Part shown: positions 18,513 through 27,219 of the stretch, one piece after another
How the letters are laid out: each line of letters begins with the position of its first letter
How positions within the stretch are numbered: position 1 is the first letter of the stretch
Assembly (NCBI GenBank): GCA_036263655.1
Contig: DATAGP010000038.1
Coordinates: forward strand, 62,001 to 126,000
DNA length: 64,000 nt
Source of the DNA: Schlegelella_A sp036263655
GTDB lineage: Bacteria; Pseudomonadota; Gammaproteobacteria; Burkholderiales; Burkholderiaceae_C
Reading direction: 5' to 3'
Notes under the pieces: generated by a model
The model's input: only the letters and a program-made list of their open reading frames with translations
Told to the model about the DNA's origin: nothing
Database searches by the model: none
Made by a program: the position numbers and the translations under genes

Positions 18513-18746
18513 TCAGTCCTGGGATGCGTCGGGCAGATCCGTCGATTCCACCTCTTCATCGAACGCCTTCAGCTCGACCAGCGGCTTCTCCGGCCGCGGC
18601 TTGTCCAGAGGCCGGCAGATGGTGCTCTTCAGACGAGCGAGGCGATCCGAGCGCTCGAGAGCGGCGAACACCAGCTCGGGCGATGTCATCAGGGCAAACG
18701 GATTGGAGATCTCGGTGTCGTTGCTGGTATCCATGGGCTCGCTCAT
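18513..18746 (-). CDS. small conserved protein of unknown function
   Basis: A 77-residue soluble protein starting MSEPMDTSNDTEISNPFALM, with a central segment SPELVFAALERSDRLARLKS, the motif ICRPLDKP, and an acidic tail. I recognise this layout (NPFALM...ERSDRL...RICRPLDKP) as a small family common in Burkholderiales with no assigned role. It has no signal peptide, membrane segment or cysteine cluster. The ATG at 18746 is chosen as the start of the conserved part; an upstream in-frame extension looks non-coding. It stands alone between the kor operon and tatD. Confidence 0.7.
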   Translation of the reverse strand: MSEPMDTSNDTEISNPFALMTSPELVFAALERSDRLARLKSTICRPLDKPRPEKPLVELKAFDEEVESTDLPDASQD

Positions 18747-18987
18747 CGGTGCAGTGCGAGCGAATGTAGGAAAACCCGCCATGGCGAGGCAGTTGGTGAG
18801 GAGCCGTTTGCCGTGTCGGGCGCAACCTGACAGCGGCGTCAGCACGCCCCGGGCGCGAGTAGCCGTGGTGAGCAAGAATTCTTAGTATCCACAATGGTTT
18901 GTTAGTCGTTGCTCATGTAGATTCGATGTAGCGTGGCGAGCTTTTTCGAGTTCTGCTTGAAGTCCGTGAAACATCGCTTCCGTGACT

Positions 18988-19794
18988 TCAAGCAGCTTCT
19001 GAAGGTCGTGAAACAACAGTCGGAACACCGAACAGCCGCTCGAAGTTGGTGGTGGTGGCGCGCGCAACCTCCTCGACCGCCAGCCCTTTGACGGCGGCGA
19101 GCTGCCCGACGACATACCCGACATAAGCCGGCGAATTCACCTTGCCGCGAAACGGCACGGGGGCGAGGTACGGGCTGTCGGTCTCCACCAGACAGCGGTC
19201 GAGCGGCACGAAGGCGGCGACGTCGCGAAGGTCCTGGGCCGTCTTGAAGGTGAGGATTCCCGAGAACGAAATGTGAAATCCCCGATCGAGGGCGGCCCGG
19301 GCGACGGCAGCGGTTTCGGTGAAGCAATGGAAGACGCCGCCGGCCTCCTCGCCCCGCTCCTCGTCCAGGACACGCAGGGTGTCCGCCGATGCGCTCCGGG
19401 TGTGGATGACGAGCGGCAAGCTGCGGCCACGGGCCGCCCGGATGTGGACCCGGAAGCGCTCCCGCTGCCATTCCATCTCGGCCAGGCTCCTGCCTTCGAG
19501 CCGGTAATAGTCGAGACCGGTCTCGCCGATGGCCACGACCTTGGGTCGTCGCGACAGCTCGATCAGCGCGTCGACGGTCGGCTCACGGCTGTCGATATCG
19601 TCCGGATGCACGCCGACGCTGCACCAGAAGTTCTCGTAGGTGGTCGCCAGGCCGTGCACCCGCTCGAATTCGTCGAGCGTCGTGCAGATGCAGAGCGCCC
19701 GGTCGACGCTCGCGTCAGCCATCGCGCGACGGATTGCCGGCAGGTTGTGGAACAGCTCCGGGAAGCTCAGGTGGCAATGCGAATCGACGTACAT
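18988..19794 (-). CDS. tatD: TatD family metal-dependent hydrolase/deoxyribonuclease
   Basis: A 268-residue TIM-barrel hydrolase of the TatD family (3'-5' DNase/RNase activity is known for E. coli TatD and relatives). Metal-ligand motifs are the N-terminal DSHCHL, the GETGLDYYR glutamate, LVIHTR, GVFHCFTE and the ETDSPYLAP aspartate. The C-terminus is complete (NFERLFG). The ATG at 19794 opens the canonical MYVDSHCHL. It ends the mltG-tmk-holB-pilZ-tatD run, a conserved arrangement in beta- and gammaproteobacteria. Confidence 0.92.
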   Translation of the reverse strand: MYVDSHCHLSFPELFHNLPAIRRAMADASVDRALCICTTLDEFERVHGLATTYENFWCSVGVHPDDIDSREPTVDALIELSRRPKVVAIGETGLDYYRLEGRSLAEMEWQRERFRVHIRAARGRSLPLVIHTRSASADTLRVLDEERGEEAGGVFHCFTETAAVARAALDRGFHISFSGILTFKTAQDLRDVAAFVPLDRCLVETDSPYLAPVPFRGKVNSPAYVGYVVGQLAAVKGLAVEEVARATTTNFERLFGVPTVVSRPSEAA

Positions 19795-19861
19795 CCGTCG
19801 ATTTTCGGCCTTCACGCGGCAACCGTTGTGTCGCCTCTTCGACCCTTCGAGGAAGGGCCGC

Positions 19862-20260
19862 TCAGATGGTCTGGGTGGGCTTCGCCGAGGCGAGCGAGGT
19901 GCCGAGCGAATCCTCGATGCGCTGGCGCAGGGCTCGACTTTTCTCGTCGACCGGAAAGCGCACGCCCACGCCCTGCGTCCGCCCGCCGGACGCATTCGCG
20001 GGCGTGATCCAGCCGACCTTGCCGGCGACCGGATAGCGCTGCGGATCGTCGGGCAGCGACAGGAGCAGGTAGATGTCCTCGCCGAGCTTGTAGTCGCGCG
20101 TCGTCGGCACGAAGATGCCGCCTTCGCTGAACATCGGCATGTAGGCGGCGTAGAGCGCGGTCTTCTCGCGGAAGACGAGCTGGATGACGCTCGGCCTCGC
20201 CGCTGCGGGCGCCGGCACGTTCAGTGCAGGGGGTGCGGCTCGGGCGGCGGGTTCGCTCAT
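19862..20260 (-). CDS. pilZ: PilZ domain protein
   Basis: A 132-residue PilZ protein with a proline/alanine-rich N-terminus and one PilZ barrel (about 24-112; MFSEGGIFVPT, VGWITPANASGG, GVGVRF). The classical c-di-GMP RxxxR motif is absent and the second motif is SEGG rather than D/NxSxxG. This matches the type IV pilus assembly PilZ of Pseudomonas, which does not bind c-di-GMP and also sits next to holB. Its ATG overlaps the holB stop (ATGA). A role in pilus biogenesis is inferred from family and context; no pilus genes are in the window. Confidence 0.85.
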   Translation of the reverse strand: MSEPAARAAPPALNVPAPAAARPSVIQLVFREKTALYAAYMPMFSEGGIFVPTTRDYKLGEDIYLLLSLPDDPQRYPVAGKVGWITPANASGGRTQGVGVRFPVDEKSRALRQRIEDSLGTSLASAKPTQTI

Positions 20261-21327
20261 CGCGGGGAGTTTAGCGACACCGATCGCGCCGGGCGCTGCC
20301 CGGAACGCGCCGTTTTCAACGCTTGGCGCCCCTGTTCGACCAGACTTTCCACGCTGAGGTCGACGAGCCACGGATGCTCGGCTTCGGCGGCCACGCGCGA
20401 CAGCTCCCGGCTCCAGCGCAGCAGTCCGGTCAGCTCCGCGCCGTCGATGAGACTCTCCGCGACGAAGAATCGCGGCCTGCCGCCGCACGCCAGCACCGAC
20501 TCGTCGTGGCAAAGCTTCTGCAGGATCTCGACGACCACGGGAAGCGGCAGGCCGTGCAGCGCGGCGGCGTCGCCCCGGGCCACCTTGCCGGGGAGCTGTT
20601 GCCAGGCGTTGGCGTCGAGGCCGAGCGCGGCCCAGGCCAGCACCTCCTGGGGCTGGCCGCCGCAGGCGCGGAGCAGCAGGGCCGCGTCGGCCACGCCCTG
20701 GGCCCCGAGCCACGCCGCGGCCTCGTCGGGCGGCGGCACCGGCAGCGCGACCGCCTGACATCGGCTGCGGATGGTCGGCAGCAGCGCATCGGGAGCGGCC
20801 GACGACAGGACGAAGCGCGCCGCGCCCGCGGGCTCCTCCAGGGTCTTCAGGAACGCGTTCGCGGCGACGTCGTTCATCCGCTCGGCAGGGTGGACGACGA
20901 GCACCTTGCCGCGGCCGCGGGCGGAGGTGGTGGTGGCGAATCCGATCGCCGCGCGGATCGTCTCGACGCGGATCTCCTTGCTCGGCTTCTTCGCGCCTTT
21001 CGCCGGTTCGCCGCCCTCCTCGCCCTCCCCGGCCGCCCCACCCCAACCGACCGACTCTCGCATCGCTTCGGGGACCAGCACCAGAAGGTCCGGGTGCGAC
21101 CGGGCGCGGACCAGCCGGCAGCTGGCGCAGGTGTCGCACGGGCGTGACTCGAGCGGCACCGTCTCGCTCTCGCAGAGCCACCCCTGGGCGAGCGCGAGCG
21201 ACAACTCGAACTGGCCCACGCCCCGGGGGCCGTGGATCAGCAAGGCGTGCCCGCGCTGCGTCGACAGCGCCTGCCGCAGCGGCTGTGCGAGCCAAGGCAA
21301 GCGCGGCAGGTCCGACGCCGTCGTCAT
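20257..21327 (-). CDS. holB: DNA polymerase III subunit delta prime
   Basis: Delta prime is the stator of the clamp loader that puts the beta clamp on DNA. The 356-residue protein has a degenerate P-loop without the lysine (GPRGVGQ), as expected for delta prime, the zinc-binding cysteines (C-x12-C-x2-C-x2-C around 62-80) and the NAFLKTLEEP and SRC sensor motifs. A Gly/Glu/Lys-rich insertion lies between the zinc module and the sensor region (about 106-126). It starts 19 bases after tmk and overlaps pilZ. Confidence 0.93.
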   Translation of the reverse strand: MTTASDLPRLPWLAQPLRQALSTQRGHALLIHGPRGVGQFELSLALAQGWLCESETVPLESRPCDTCASCRLVRARSHPDLLVLVPEAMRESVGWGGAAGEGEEGGEPAKGAKKPSKEIRVETIRAAIGFATTTSARGRGKVLVVHPAERMNDVAANAFLKTLEEPAGAARFVLSSAAPDALLPTIRSRCQAVALPVPPPDEAAAWLGAQGVADAALLLRACGGQPQEVLAWAALGLDANAWQQLPGKVARGDAAALHGLPLPVVVEILQKLCHDESVLACGGRPRFFVAESLIDGAELTGLLRWSRELSRVAAEAEHPWLVDLSVESLVEQGRQALKTARSGQRPARSVSLNSPR

Positions 21328-21346
21328 GGCTGCCGGGCCCCGACGC

Positions 21347-21970
21347 TCACGGGCCGCCCATTCCGGGCAGCGCCAGCACCGCCTCCTCCACCTGGCGGCG
21401 CACGACGTCGCGCTCGGCCACGGAATCGACGCGCACGAAGCGGCCCGAGGCGCCGCGCATGCGCGCGACATACGCGGCGCGCACGCGCTCGAAGAAGGCG
21501 AGGTCCTCGGCCTCGAAGCGGTCCGCGCTGCGCGCGTCGGCGCGACGTTGCGCGGCGATGCGCGGCTCGACGTCGAACCACACGGTCAGCTCCGGCTGCA
21601 GGCCGTCGTGGACCCAGTCCTCGAGCGCCGCGAGCACCTCGAGCGGCTGGCCGCGGCCGCCGCCCTGGTAGGCGAAGGTGGAGTCGGTGAAACGGTCGCA
21701 GAGGACGATCTCCCCGCCGGCCAGAGCCGGCAGGATGACCCGCTGCGCGTGGTCGCGCCGCGCCGCGAAGACGAGCAGCGTTTCGGTCACGCCGTCCATC
21801 GGCTCCTGCAGGACGAGCCGGCGCAGGTGCTCGGCGAGGACCGTGCCGCCGGGCTCGCGGGTGCACAGGACGCGGTGCCCGCGCGACCGCAGCGTCTGCG
21901 CGAGCGGCTCGACGTGGGTCGACTTCCCCGCGCCGTCGATGCCTTCGAAGGTGATGAAGCGGCGGGTCAT
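21347..21970 (-). CDS. tmk: thymidylate kinase
   Basis: Tmk phosphorylates dTMP to dTDP. The 207-residue protein starts MTRRFITFEGIDGAGKST with the P-loop at about 10-17, followed by the TREPGGT motif and the DRFTDSTFAYQGGGRG loop, which carries the DR(F/Y) signature and the LID arginine. Length is normal. Its ATG overlaps the mltG stop (ATGA at 21967-21970). Confidence 0.97.
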   Translation of the reverse strand: MTRRFITFEGIDGAGKSTHVEPLAQTLRSRGHRVLCTREPGGTVLAEHLRRLVLQEPMDGVTETLLVFAARRDHAQRVILPALAGGEIVLCDRFTDSTFAYQGGGRGQPLEVLAALEDWVHDGLQPELTVWFDVEPRIAAQRRADARSADRFEAEDLAFFERVRAAYVARMRGASGRFVRVDSVAERDVVRRQVEEAVLALPGMGGP

Positions 21971-22977
21971 GGCGGATTGCCCTTGCGCTGGTACCGGTTC
22001 ACGGCGCGATTGTGGTCGGCCAGCGTCTCGCTGAACTCGCTGCTGCCGTCGCCGCGGGCGACGAAATACAGCGCCTTCGTCGGGTCAGGCCGCACTGCGG
22101 CGAGTAGCGCCGCCTTGCCGGGCGCGGCGATCGGCGTCGGCGGCAGGCCGGTGCGCAGATAGGTGTTGTAGGGGGAATCGGCGAGAAGGTCACGCTTGCG
22201 CAGGTTTCCGTCGAATGCAGCGCCCATGCCGAAGATGACCGTCGGATCGGTCTGCAAGGGCATGCCGAGGCGCAGCCGGTTGACGAACACGCCGGCCACC
22301 TTGCCGCGGTCGGCTTCGGCACCGGTTTCCTTCTCGACGATCGAGGCCAGGATGAGCGCTTCTTCCGGCGTTCGCAGCGGGGTCGTCGGGTCCCGCTCCG
22401 CCCATGCAGCGGCCAGCCGCGCCTGCATCGCCCGGGCGGCTCGCTTCAGCACCGCCAGGTCGGTCGAGCCCTTGCTGTAGGCGTAGGTATCGGGATGGAA
22501 ACGCCCCTCCGGCGACACGCCCGGCGCACCGAGCTCGCGCATGACGTCGGCATCGCTGAGCCCCGTCGTGGCGTGCTTGAGCGCCTCCGCACGGTCGAGC
22601 TCGGCGCGGATCTGGCGGAAGGTCCAGCCTTCGCCGAAGCGCACGGTGGCGAGCGTCTCGTCGCCCCGGACCATCTTGTCCAGCAGCTTCCGCGGCGTCG
22701 TGCCGGCGCCGATCTCGTAGCTGCCGGCACGGATGAGCTTGGCGCGTCCGGACCAGCGGAACCACTCGTACAGGGCGCGGGGCGAGGTCCGCACGCCGGC
22801 GCGGACCCAGGCGTCGGCGATGGCACGGGGCGAATCGCCGAGACCGATCGAGAGCTCGACCGGATCGGTCGCCAGCGGCAGCGGCCGGTCGACCCAGCGG
22901 TAGGCGGAAAAGGCCGCGGCGGCGAGAGCGGCGACGAGCGCCAGCGCGAAGAAGAGGATGAAACGCCGTGCTTTCAT
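21967..22977 (-). CDS. mltG: endolytic transglycosylase MltG
   Basis: MltG cleaves nascent glycan strands at the cytoplasmic membrane and sets chain length. The 336-residue protein has one N-terminal membrane anchor (about 5-24), a LysM-like region (about 38-110) and the YceG/LytG catalytic domain with ILASIVEKETG (EKE at about 215-217), VFVNRLRLGMPLQTDPTVI and NTYLRTGLPPTPI. It is the first gene of the mltG-tmk-holB-pilZ-tatD operon and diverges from ygfZ across 71 bases. Confidence 0.95.
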   Translation of the reverse strand: MKARRFILFFALALVAALAAAAFSAYRWVDRPLPLATDPVELSIGLGDSPRAIADAWVRAGVRTSPRALYEWFRWSGRAKLIRAGSYEIGAGTTPRKLLDKMVRGDETLATVRFGEGWTFRQIRAELDRAEALKHATTGLSDADVMRELGAPGVSPEGRFHPDTYAYSKGSTDLAVLKRAARAMQARLAAAWAERDPTTPLRTPEEALILASIVEKETGAEADRGKVAGVFVNRLRLGMPLQTDPTVIFGMGAAFDGNLRKRDLLADSPYNTYLRTGLPPTPIAAPGKAALLAAVRPDPTKALYFVARGDGSSEFSETLADHNRAVNRYQRKGNPP

Positions 22978-23048
22978 CAGGAGGTCAAGACCATGGCGGC
23001 GTCGGACCTCGCGACGCAGGTGAAGGCGGTGCGAAATGATAATGGCGC

Positions 23049-23984
23049 ATGGACATTCCTCCGAGCGGCGCCGCGCGACTGAGCGATCGCGGCGTCATCC
23101 GTGCGATCGGGCCCGACGCCGCCAAGTTCCTGCAGGGCCAGCTCACCAACGACGTGCTGACCCTGGGCGGGGAGCGGGCGAGGCTGGCCGGATTCTGTTC
23201 CGCCAAGGGGCGACTGCAGGCAAGCTTCGTCGTCTGGTCGGCGGGCCCCGAGGAGATCCTTCTCGCGTGTCCGCTCGACGTGCTCGCGCCGACCTTGAAG
23301 CGGCTGTCCATGTTCGTCCTGCGCGCGAAATGCAGGCTGACGGATGCCAGCGTGGAGATCCACCTGTGGGGCGTCGCAGGAGCACCTGCCGAGGCACTGC
23401 TCGGCGTCCTCCCGGCCTGGGGAAGACGCGAGCACGACGGCGGCACCGTCATCCGGCTGCCCGACGCCGCCGGGGTTCGGCGCGCGCTCGTCGCCGCTCC
23501 GGCCGGGTCACGGGTGGTGCCCGAGGGAACGCCTTCCCTCCGCCTCGAGGCATGGCATTGGCTCGAGGTGCAGAGCGGCATCGTCAGCATCGAGGCGGCC
23601 ACGGTCGATCGCTTCGTGCCGCAGATGGTGAACTTCGAGCGCGTCGGTGGCGTCGACTTCCAGAAGGGCTGCTATCCCGGCCAGGAAGTCGTCGCCCGCA
23701 GCCAGTATCGCGGCACCACCAAGCGCCGTACCTTTCTCTTCGATTGCGAGTCGGTGCCCCAGCCTGGACAGGACGTCTTCGCCGGCGACGAAGGCGGCGA
23801 GCCGGCCGGGACGGTCGCCAACGCCGCACCTCGGCCGGAGGGTCGCGGCGGCAGCGCGCTGGTCGAGCTCAAACTGCTGGCGCTGGACGCGCCCGCCATC
23901 CGCCTCGGCGCGCCCGATGGACCGCTGCTTCGCCGATGCGAGCTTCCGTACCCGCTCGCCCTGGAGGCCGAGCCTGCAGCCTGA
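23049..23984 (+). CDS. ygfZ: YgfZ/CAF17 folate-binding Fe-S cluster maintenance protein
   Basis: YgfZ is a tetrahydrofolate-dependent factor that helps build or repair Fe-S enzymes such as MiaB. The 311-residue protein has the GcvT-like fold (LQGQLTNDV, FCSAKGRLQASF) and the diagnostic KGCYPGQE motif (K206-G-C208), whose cysteine is essential in the family. It is a likely support factor for the Fe-S enzymes in this window. The downstream DUF4936 frame overlaps its 3' end. Confidence 0.92.
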   Translation: MDIPPSGAARLSDRGVIRAIGPDAAKFLQGQLTNDVLTLGGERARLAGFCSAKGRLQASFVVWSAGPEEILLACPLDVLAPTLKRLSMFVLRAKCRLTDASVEIHLWGVAGAPAEALLGVLPAWGRREHDGGTVIRLPDAAGVRRALVAAPAGSRVVPEGTPSLRLEAWHWLEVQSGIVSIEAATVDRFVPQMVNFERVGGVDFQKGCYPGQEVVARSQYRGTTKRRTFLFDCESVPQPGQDVFAGDEGGEPAGTVANAAPRPEGRGGSALVELKLLALDAPAIRLGAPDGPLLRRCELPYPLALEAEPAA

Positions 23985-24297
23985 CCGGACGAGCGGCGGG
24001 CGCGAGCTGTTCGTCTGGTACCGCGTCAGCCCGTCCTGCGCAGCCGACGCGGAAGGCGCGGTGCGGCAGATGCAGCGCGGCCTGGCGACACGGCATCCCG
24101 GACTGCGCGCGCGCCTCCTGGTCCGGCACGCCCAGCCCGACGGCGTCGACACCTGGTTGGAGACGTACATGCGCGACGCGCCGGGCGGCGTCGACGCCGA
24201 GATCGAGCAGTCGATCGAGCAGGCTGCGACTGCGACGCTGGTGAGCTTGATCGAGGGTCCCCGCCACGTGGAGGCTTTCGAGCCCGTGCACGGCTGA
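23974..24297 (+). CDS. DUF4936-like protein
   Basis: The frame encodes about 107 residues with the pattern GRELFVWYRV, MQRGLATRHPGLRARLL, DTWLETYM and GPRHVEAFEPV. I recognise this as the DUF4936 family, small cytosolic proteins found next to ygfZ in betaproteobacteria, function unknown. No in-frame ATG, GTG or TTG lies at the conserved N-terminus. A CTG at 23974 has GGAGG six bases upstream, inside the last codons of ygfZ, so a CTG start with a 11-base overlap is the best reading. Confidence is high for the gene and low for the exact start. Confidence 0.72.
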   Translation: MQPDRTSGGRELFVWYRVSPSCAADAEGAVRQMQRGLATRHPGLRARLLVRHAQPDGVDTWLETYMRDAPGGVDAEIEQSIEQAATATLVSLIEGPRHVEAFEPVHG

Positions 24298-24315
24298 GCG
24301 CACCGGCTGCGGCCT

Positions 24316-25173
24316 TCAGAGCGCCCGCAGCATCTCCACGTGCTCGATGCCAGCCTCGTCGAACGGCGGGCCGCGCCGGATGAAGCCGGCGCGCTCGTAG
24401 AACGGCGCCGCCGACATCTGCGCATGCAGCACGGCTTCGCGATCGCCGCGGGCGCGCGCCGCCGTCAGCAGGGCATCGAGCAAGGCCCGGCCCACGCCGC
24501 TGTTGCGCGACGTTCCGGCGACGGCCATGCGGCCGATCTTGGCGACCCCGGGAACGTGCTCGAGCATGCGCCCCGTGCCGAGGGCACGGCCGAGCCGGTT
24601 GAAGGCGACGGCGTGGACGGCGTCGACGTCCGCGTCGTCCCACTCCATCTCCGCGGCGATCTTCTGTTCCTCGATGAAGACGGCGTCGCGGATCCGGCGC
24701 GCTTCCGCACCGAGCTCCTCCCAGCTGCCGACCTTGACGTCGACCATCGACTGACCCGCCTCGAAGTCGTCGAACAGCGCACGCAGCTCCGCCGGCACGG
24801 GCCGCGCCGCCTTCACGTGCGGGTCGGCGAAGACATATGTCAGCTCGCAGCTGACGAGGAGCTGGTCCTGGCGGAATGCGCCGCCGACGAAGAGCATGGA
24901 GGAATTGCCGACCCGCGCGCAGCGCATGCCGATCTCGAGCACGTCGTCGTACACGGCGGAGCCGAGGTACTCGAGCGTCGCCTTGCGCACGAACATGTCG
25001 CCGCCGAGCGCTTCCATCGTCTCGGCGTAGGGCATCGCGAGCGCGCGCCAGTAGCCGGCCACGGCGGTGTCGAAGTACATCAGGTAGTGGCCGTTGAAGA
25101 CGATCTTCTGGGCGTCGATCTCGGCCCAGCGGACGCGCAGCCGCTCGCGAAAACGGAAGTCGGAAAGTTGCAT
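24316..25173 (-). CDS. fusion of hotdog acyl-CoA thioesterase and GNAT acetyltransferase
   Basis: Residues about 8-135 are a 4HBT/YbgC-type hotdog domain (RVRWAEIDAQKIVFNGHYLMYFD, with the catalytic aspartate of the family). Residues about 150-285 are a GNAT N-acyltransferase domain (VFIEEQKIAAEMEWDD, then VAKIGRMAV and SGVGRALLDALL, the acetyl-CoA pyrophosphate loop, then FYERAGFIRRG), resembling the ElaA/YjcF group. The reading frame is continuous through the join, so the fusion is real in this sequence. Substrates of both halves are unknown; a shared acyl-CoA substrate is a guess. Confidence 0.85.
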   Translation of the reverse strand: MQLSDFRFRERLRVRWAEIDAQKIVFNGHYLMYFDTAVAGYWRALAMPYAETMEALGGDMFVRKATLEYLGSAVYDDVLEIGMRCARVGNSSMLFVGGAFRQDQLLVSCELTYVFADPHVKAARPVPAELRALFDDFEAGQSMVDVKVGSWEELGAEARRIRDAVFIEEQKIAAEMEWDDADVDAVHAVAFNRLGRALGTGRMLEHVPGVAKIGRMAVAGTSRNSGVGRALLDALLTAARARGDREAVLHAQMSAAPFYERAGFIRRGPPFDEAGIEHVEMLRAL

Positions 25174-25217
25174 GGCAGAGGGGATGCGAGGAGCGCGGCA
25201 GTGTGCCAGACTGGCGC

Positions 25218-26375
25218 ATGGCCCTCATCAACTACATCACCCAGGTCCAGCTCGATTTCGGCGCCCTGGCGCTGCTTCCCGAGGAGCTCGAGCGGGCCCG
25301 GATCACCAAGCCCCTGCTCGTCACCGATGCCGGGGTCCGCGCCGCCGGCCTGCTCGACAAGGCCGCCCACGCGCTGCGCGGCGTGCCGCACGCCGTGTTC
25401 GACGGGACGCCCTCCAACCCGACCGAGGCCGCGGTTCGGCAGGCCGCCCGGATCTACACGGAGCAGGGCTGCGATGGCCTGGTCGCCGTCGGCGGCGGGT
25501 CCAGCATCGACCTCGCCAAGGGGGTGGCCATCGTCGCCACCCACCCGGGCCCGCTGACCACGTACGCAACGATCGAAGGCGGCAGCGCCAGGATCAGCGA
25601 ACGCACCGCGCCGCTGATCGCCGTTCCGACCACCGCCGGCACCGGCAGCGAGGTGGCGCGCGGCGCGATCGTGATCGTCGACGACGGCCGCAAGCTCGGC
25701 TTCCACAGCCCGCACCTGATCCCCAAGGGCGCCCTCCTCGACCCTGAGCTGACGATGGGACTGCCGCCGTTCCTGACCGCCGCCACCGGCATGGACGCGA
25801 TCGCCCATTGCATGGAAACCTTCATGTCGGGCGCGATCAACCCGCCCGCCGACGGCATTGCGCTCGACGGCCTGGAGCGCGCCTGGAGGCACATCGAGCG
25901 GGCCACGAAGGACGGCAGCGATCGCGAGGCGCGCTTCAACATGATGAGCGCGAGCATGCAGGGCGCCATGGCCTTCCAGAAGGGCCTCGGCTGCGTGCAC
26001 AGCCTGAGCCACAGCCTGGGCGGCTTCAATCCGAAGCTGCATCACGGCACGCTCAACGCGATGTTCCTGCCGGCGGTCATCAGGTTCAACGCCAGTGCGC
26101 ATTCGATGCTGCGCGAGCGCCGGCTGGCGCGCATGGCGCACGCCATGGGGCTGGGCCCGCAGGGTCGGGACGACGAAACCGGCGACGCGGTCGCCACCGC
26201 GATCCGGGCGATGAATGCCCGGCTCGGGCTGCCGTCAGGCCTGGCCGAGCTCGGCGTGACGGCTCAGCACTTCGACAAGATCATCGACGGCGCCATGGCC
26301 GATCATTGCCACAAGACCAACCCGCGCCTGGCCACGCGCGCCGACTACGTGGCGATGCTCGAGACCTCGATGTGA
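25218..26375 (+). CDS. iron-containing alcohol dehydrogenase
   Basis: A 385-residue group III alcohol dehydrogenase. It has the NAD-binding motif GGGSSIDLAK (about 94-103), TTAGTGSE, and the metal-binding histidines in DAIAHCMETF, HSLSHSLGG and HHGTLNA. Such enzymes reduce or oxidise short alcohols, 4-hydroxybutyrate or 1,3-propanediol; substrate is not predictable here. The ATG at 25218 is chosen at the family N-terminus (MALINYITQVQLDFG). Its 3' end overlaps that of the convergent exonuclease gene by 31 bases. Confidence 0.88.
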   Translation: MALINYITQVQLDFGALALLPEELERARITKPLLVTDAGVRAAGLLDKAAHALRGVPHAVFDGTPSNPTEAAVRQAARIYTEQGCDGLVAVGGGSSIDLAKGVAIVATHPGPLTTYATIEGGSARISERTAPLIAVPTTAGTGSEVARGAIVIVDDGRKLGFHSPHLIPKGALLDPELTMGLPPFLTAATGMDAIAHCMETFMSGAINPPADGIALDGLERAWRHIERATKDGSDREARFNMMSASMQGAMAFQKGLGCVHSLSHSLGGFNPKLHHGTLNAMFLPAVIRFNASAHSMLRERRLARMAHAMGLGPQGRDDETGDAVATAIRAMNARLGLPSGLAELGVTAQHFDKIIDGAMADHCHKTNPRLATRADYVAMLETSM

Positions 26376-27166
26376 GGCGCTGAGCCGCCCGCGGGCCAGG
26401 CGGCGAGGTACTCGCGCCAGTGCGGCTCGTCGACGCCGCCGAGCGTCCCGCGCACCAGCTCGATCTCGCGCTCGTACTCCGCGTCGGTGAAGCCGCCGCG
26501 CATCTTCTGGAAGCGGCAGTACAGCAGGTACGTGTTCATCACGTCCGTCTCGCAGTAGCGGCGGATCTCTTCCGTGCGGCCCTGCAGATAGGCCGGATAG
26601 ACCTGGCTGCCGTCCATCCCGAGCTTGCCCGGGAAACCGCAGAGGCGAGCCATCGCGTCGAGCGGTGCGGCGCCGCGAGGCTGGTACATCGACAGCAGGT
26701 CCATCAGGTCGAGATGGCGCAGGTGGTAGCGGCCGATGTAGTTGTTGAACTTGAACTCGCGGTCGTCCTCGCCCATGTCCCAGTACTTGCTCGCCACGAC
26801 GCCGTGGCGCAGGCCGCGGTAGTGCAGCACCGGCAGGTCGAAGCTGCCGCCGTTCCAGCTGACGAGCTGCGGCGTGTGACGCTCGACCATGTTGAAGAAC
26901 GACTGGATCAGGTTGCACTCCTGGCTCTTGCCGCCCGCCTCGCGATCGACGAGGGAGTGCACGCGCAAGCCGTCGGCGTTGCGGAACACGCAGCTGATGA
27001 CGAGCACGCGCTGCAGGTACAGCGGCATGAAGTCGTTCTTGCCGCGCGACTGGCGTTCGGCGAGCTCGGCGGCGTAGACCCCGGCATCGTCGAGCGCCGA
27101 GTCCATCTGCCGCACGGCACGAAGACCGGCCACGTCCGGGATCGACTCGATGTCGAACACCAGCAA
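26345..27166 (-). CDS. DnaQ-like 3'-5' exonuclease (PolB-exonuclease-2 type)
   Basis: The protein has the DEDD exonuclease motifs: FDIESIPD at the N-terminus, SWNGGSFDLPVL, and YCETDVMNTYLL near the C-terminus. It belongs to the stand-alone predicted 3'-5' exonuclease group related to the DNA polymerase B proofreading domain, a probable DNA/RNA repair or turnover enzyme. The TTG at 27166 gives 273 residues. The open frame runs on through a Pro-rich stretch (PPPPRSSWP) to a CTG at 27223 overlapping the stop of the upstream peptidase gene (CTGA), so translation may start there instead. It sits where rpoS usually follows nlpD. Confidence 0.82.
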   Translation of the reverse strand: MLVFDIESIPDVAGLRAVRQMDSALDDAGVYAAELAERQSRGKNDFMPLYLQRVLVISCVFRNADGLRVHSLVDREAGGKSQECNLIQSFFNMVERHTPQLVSWNGGSFDLPVLHYRGLRHGVVASKYWDMGEDDREFKFNNYIGRYHLRHLDLMDLLSMYQPRGAAPLDAMARLCGFPGKLGMDGSQVYPAYLQGRTEEIRRYCETDVMNTYLLYCRFQKMRGGFTDAEYEREIELVRGTLGGVDEPHWREYLAAWPAGGSAPHIEVSSIAT

Positions 27167-27219
27167 CGGCCAGGACGACCTCGGCGGGGGCGGCGCGTTC
27201 GGCTCGATTCGCGGAGGCC

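Noticed and set aside
18880..19015. Short similar words (CGTGAAAC, CGTGACTTC) around the tatD end, considered as a repeat array
   Set aside because: Spacing and sequence are irregular and only two or three copies occur; not a CRISPR or iteron array.
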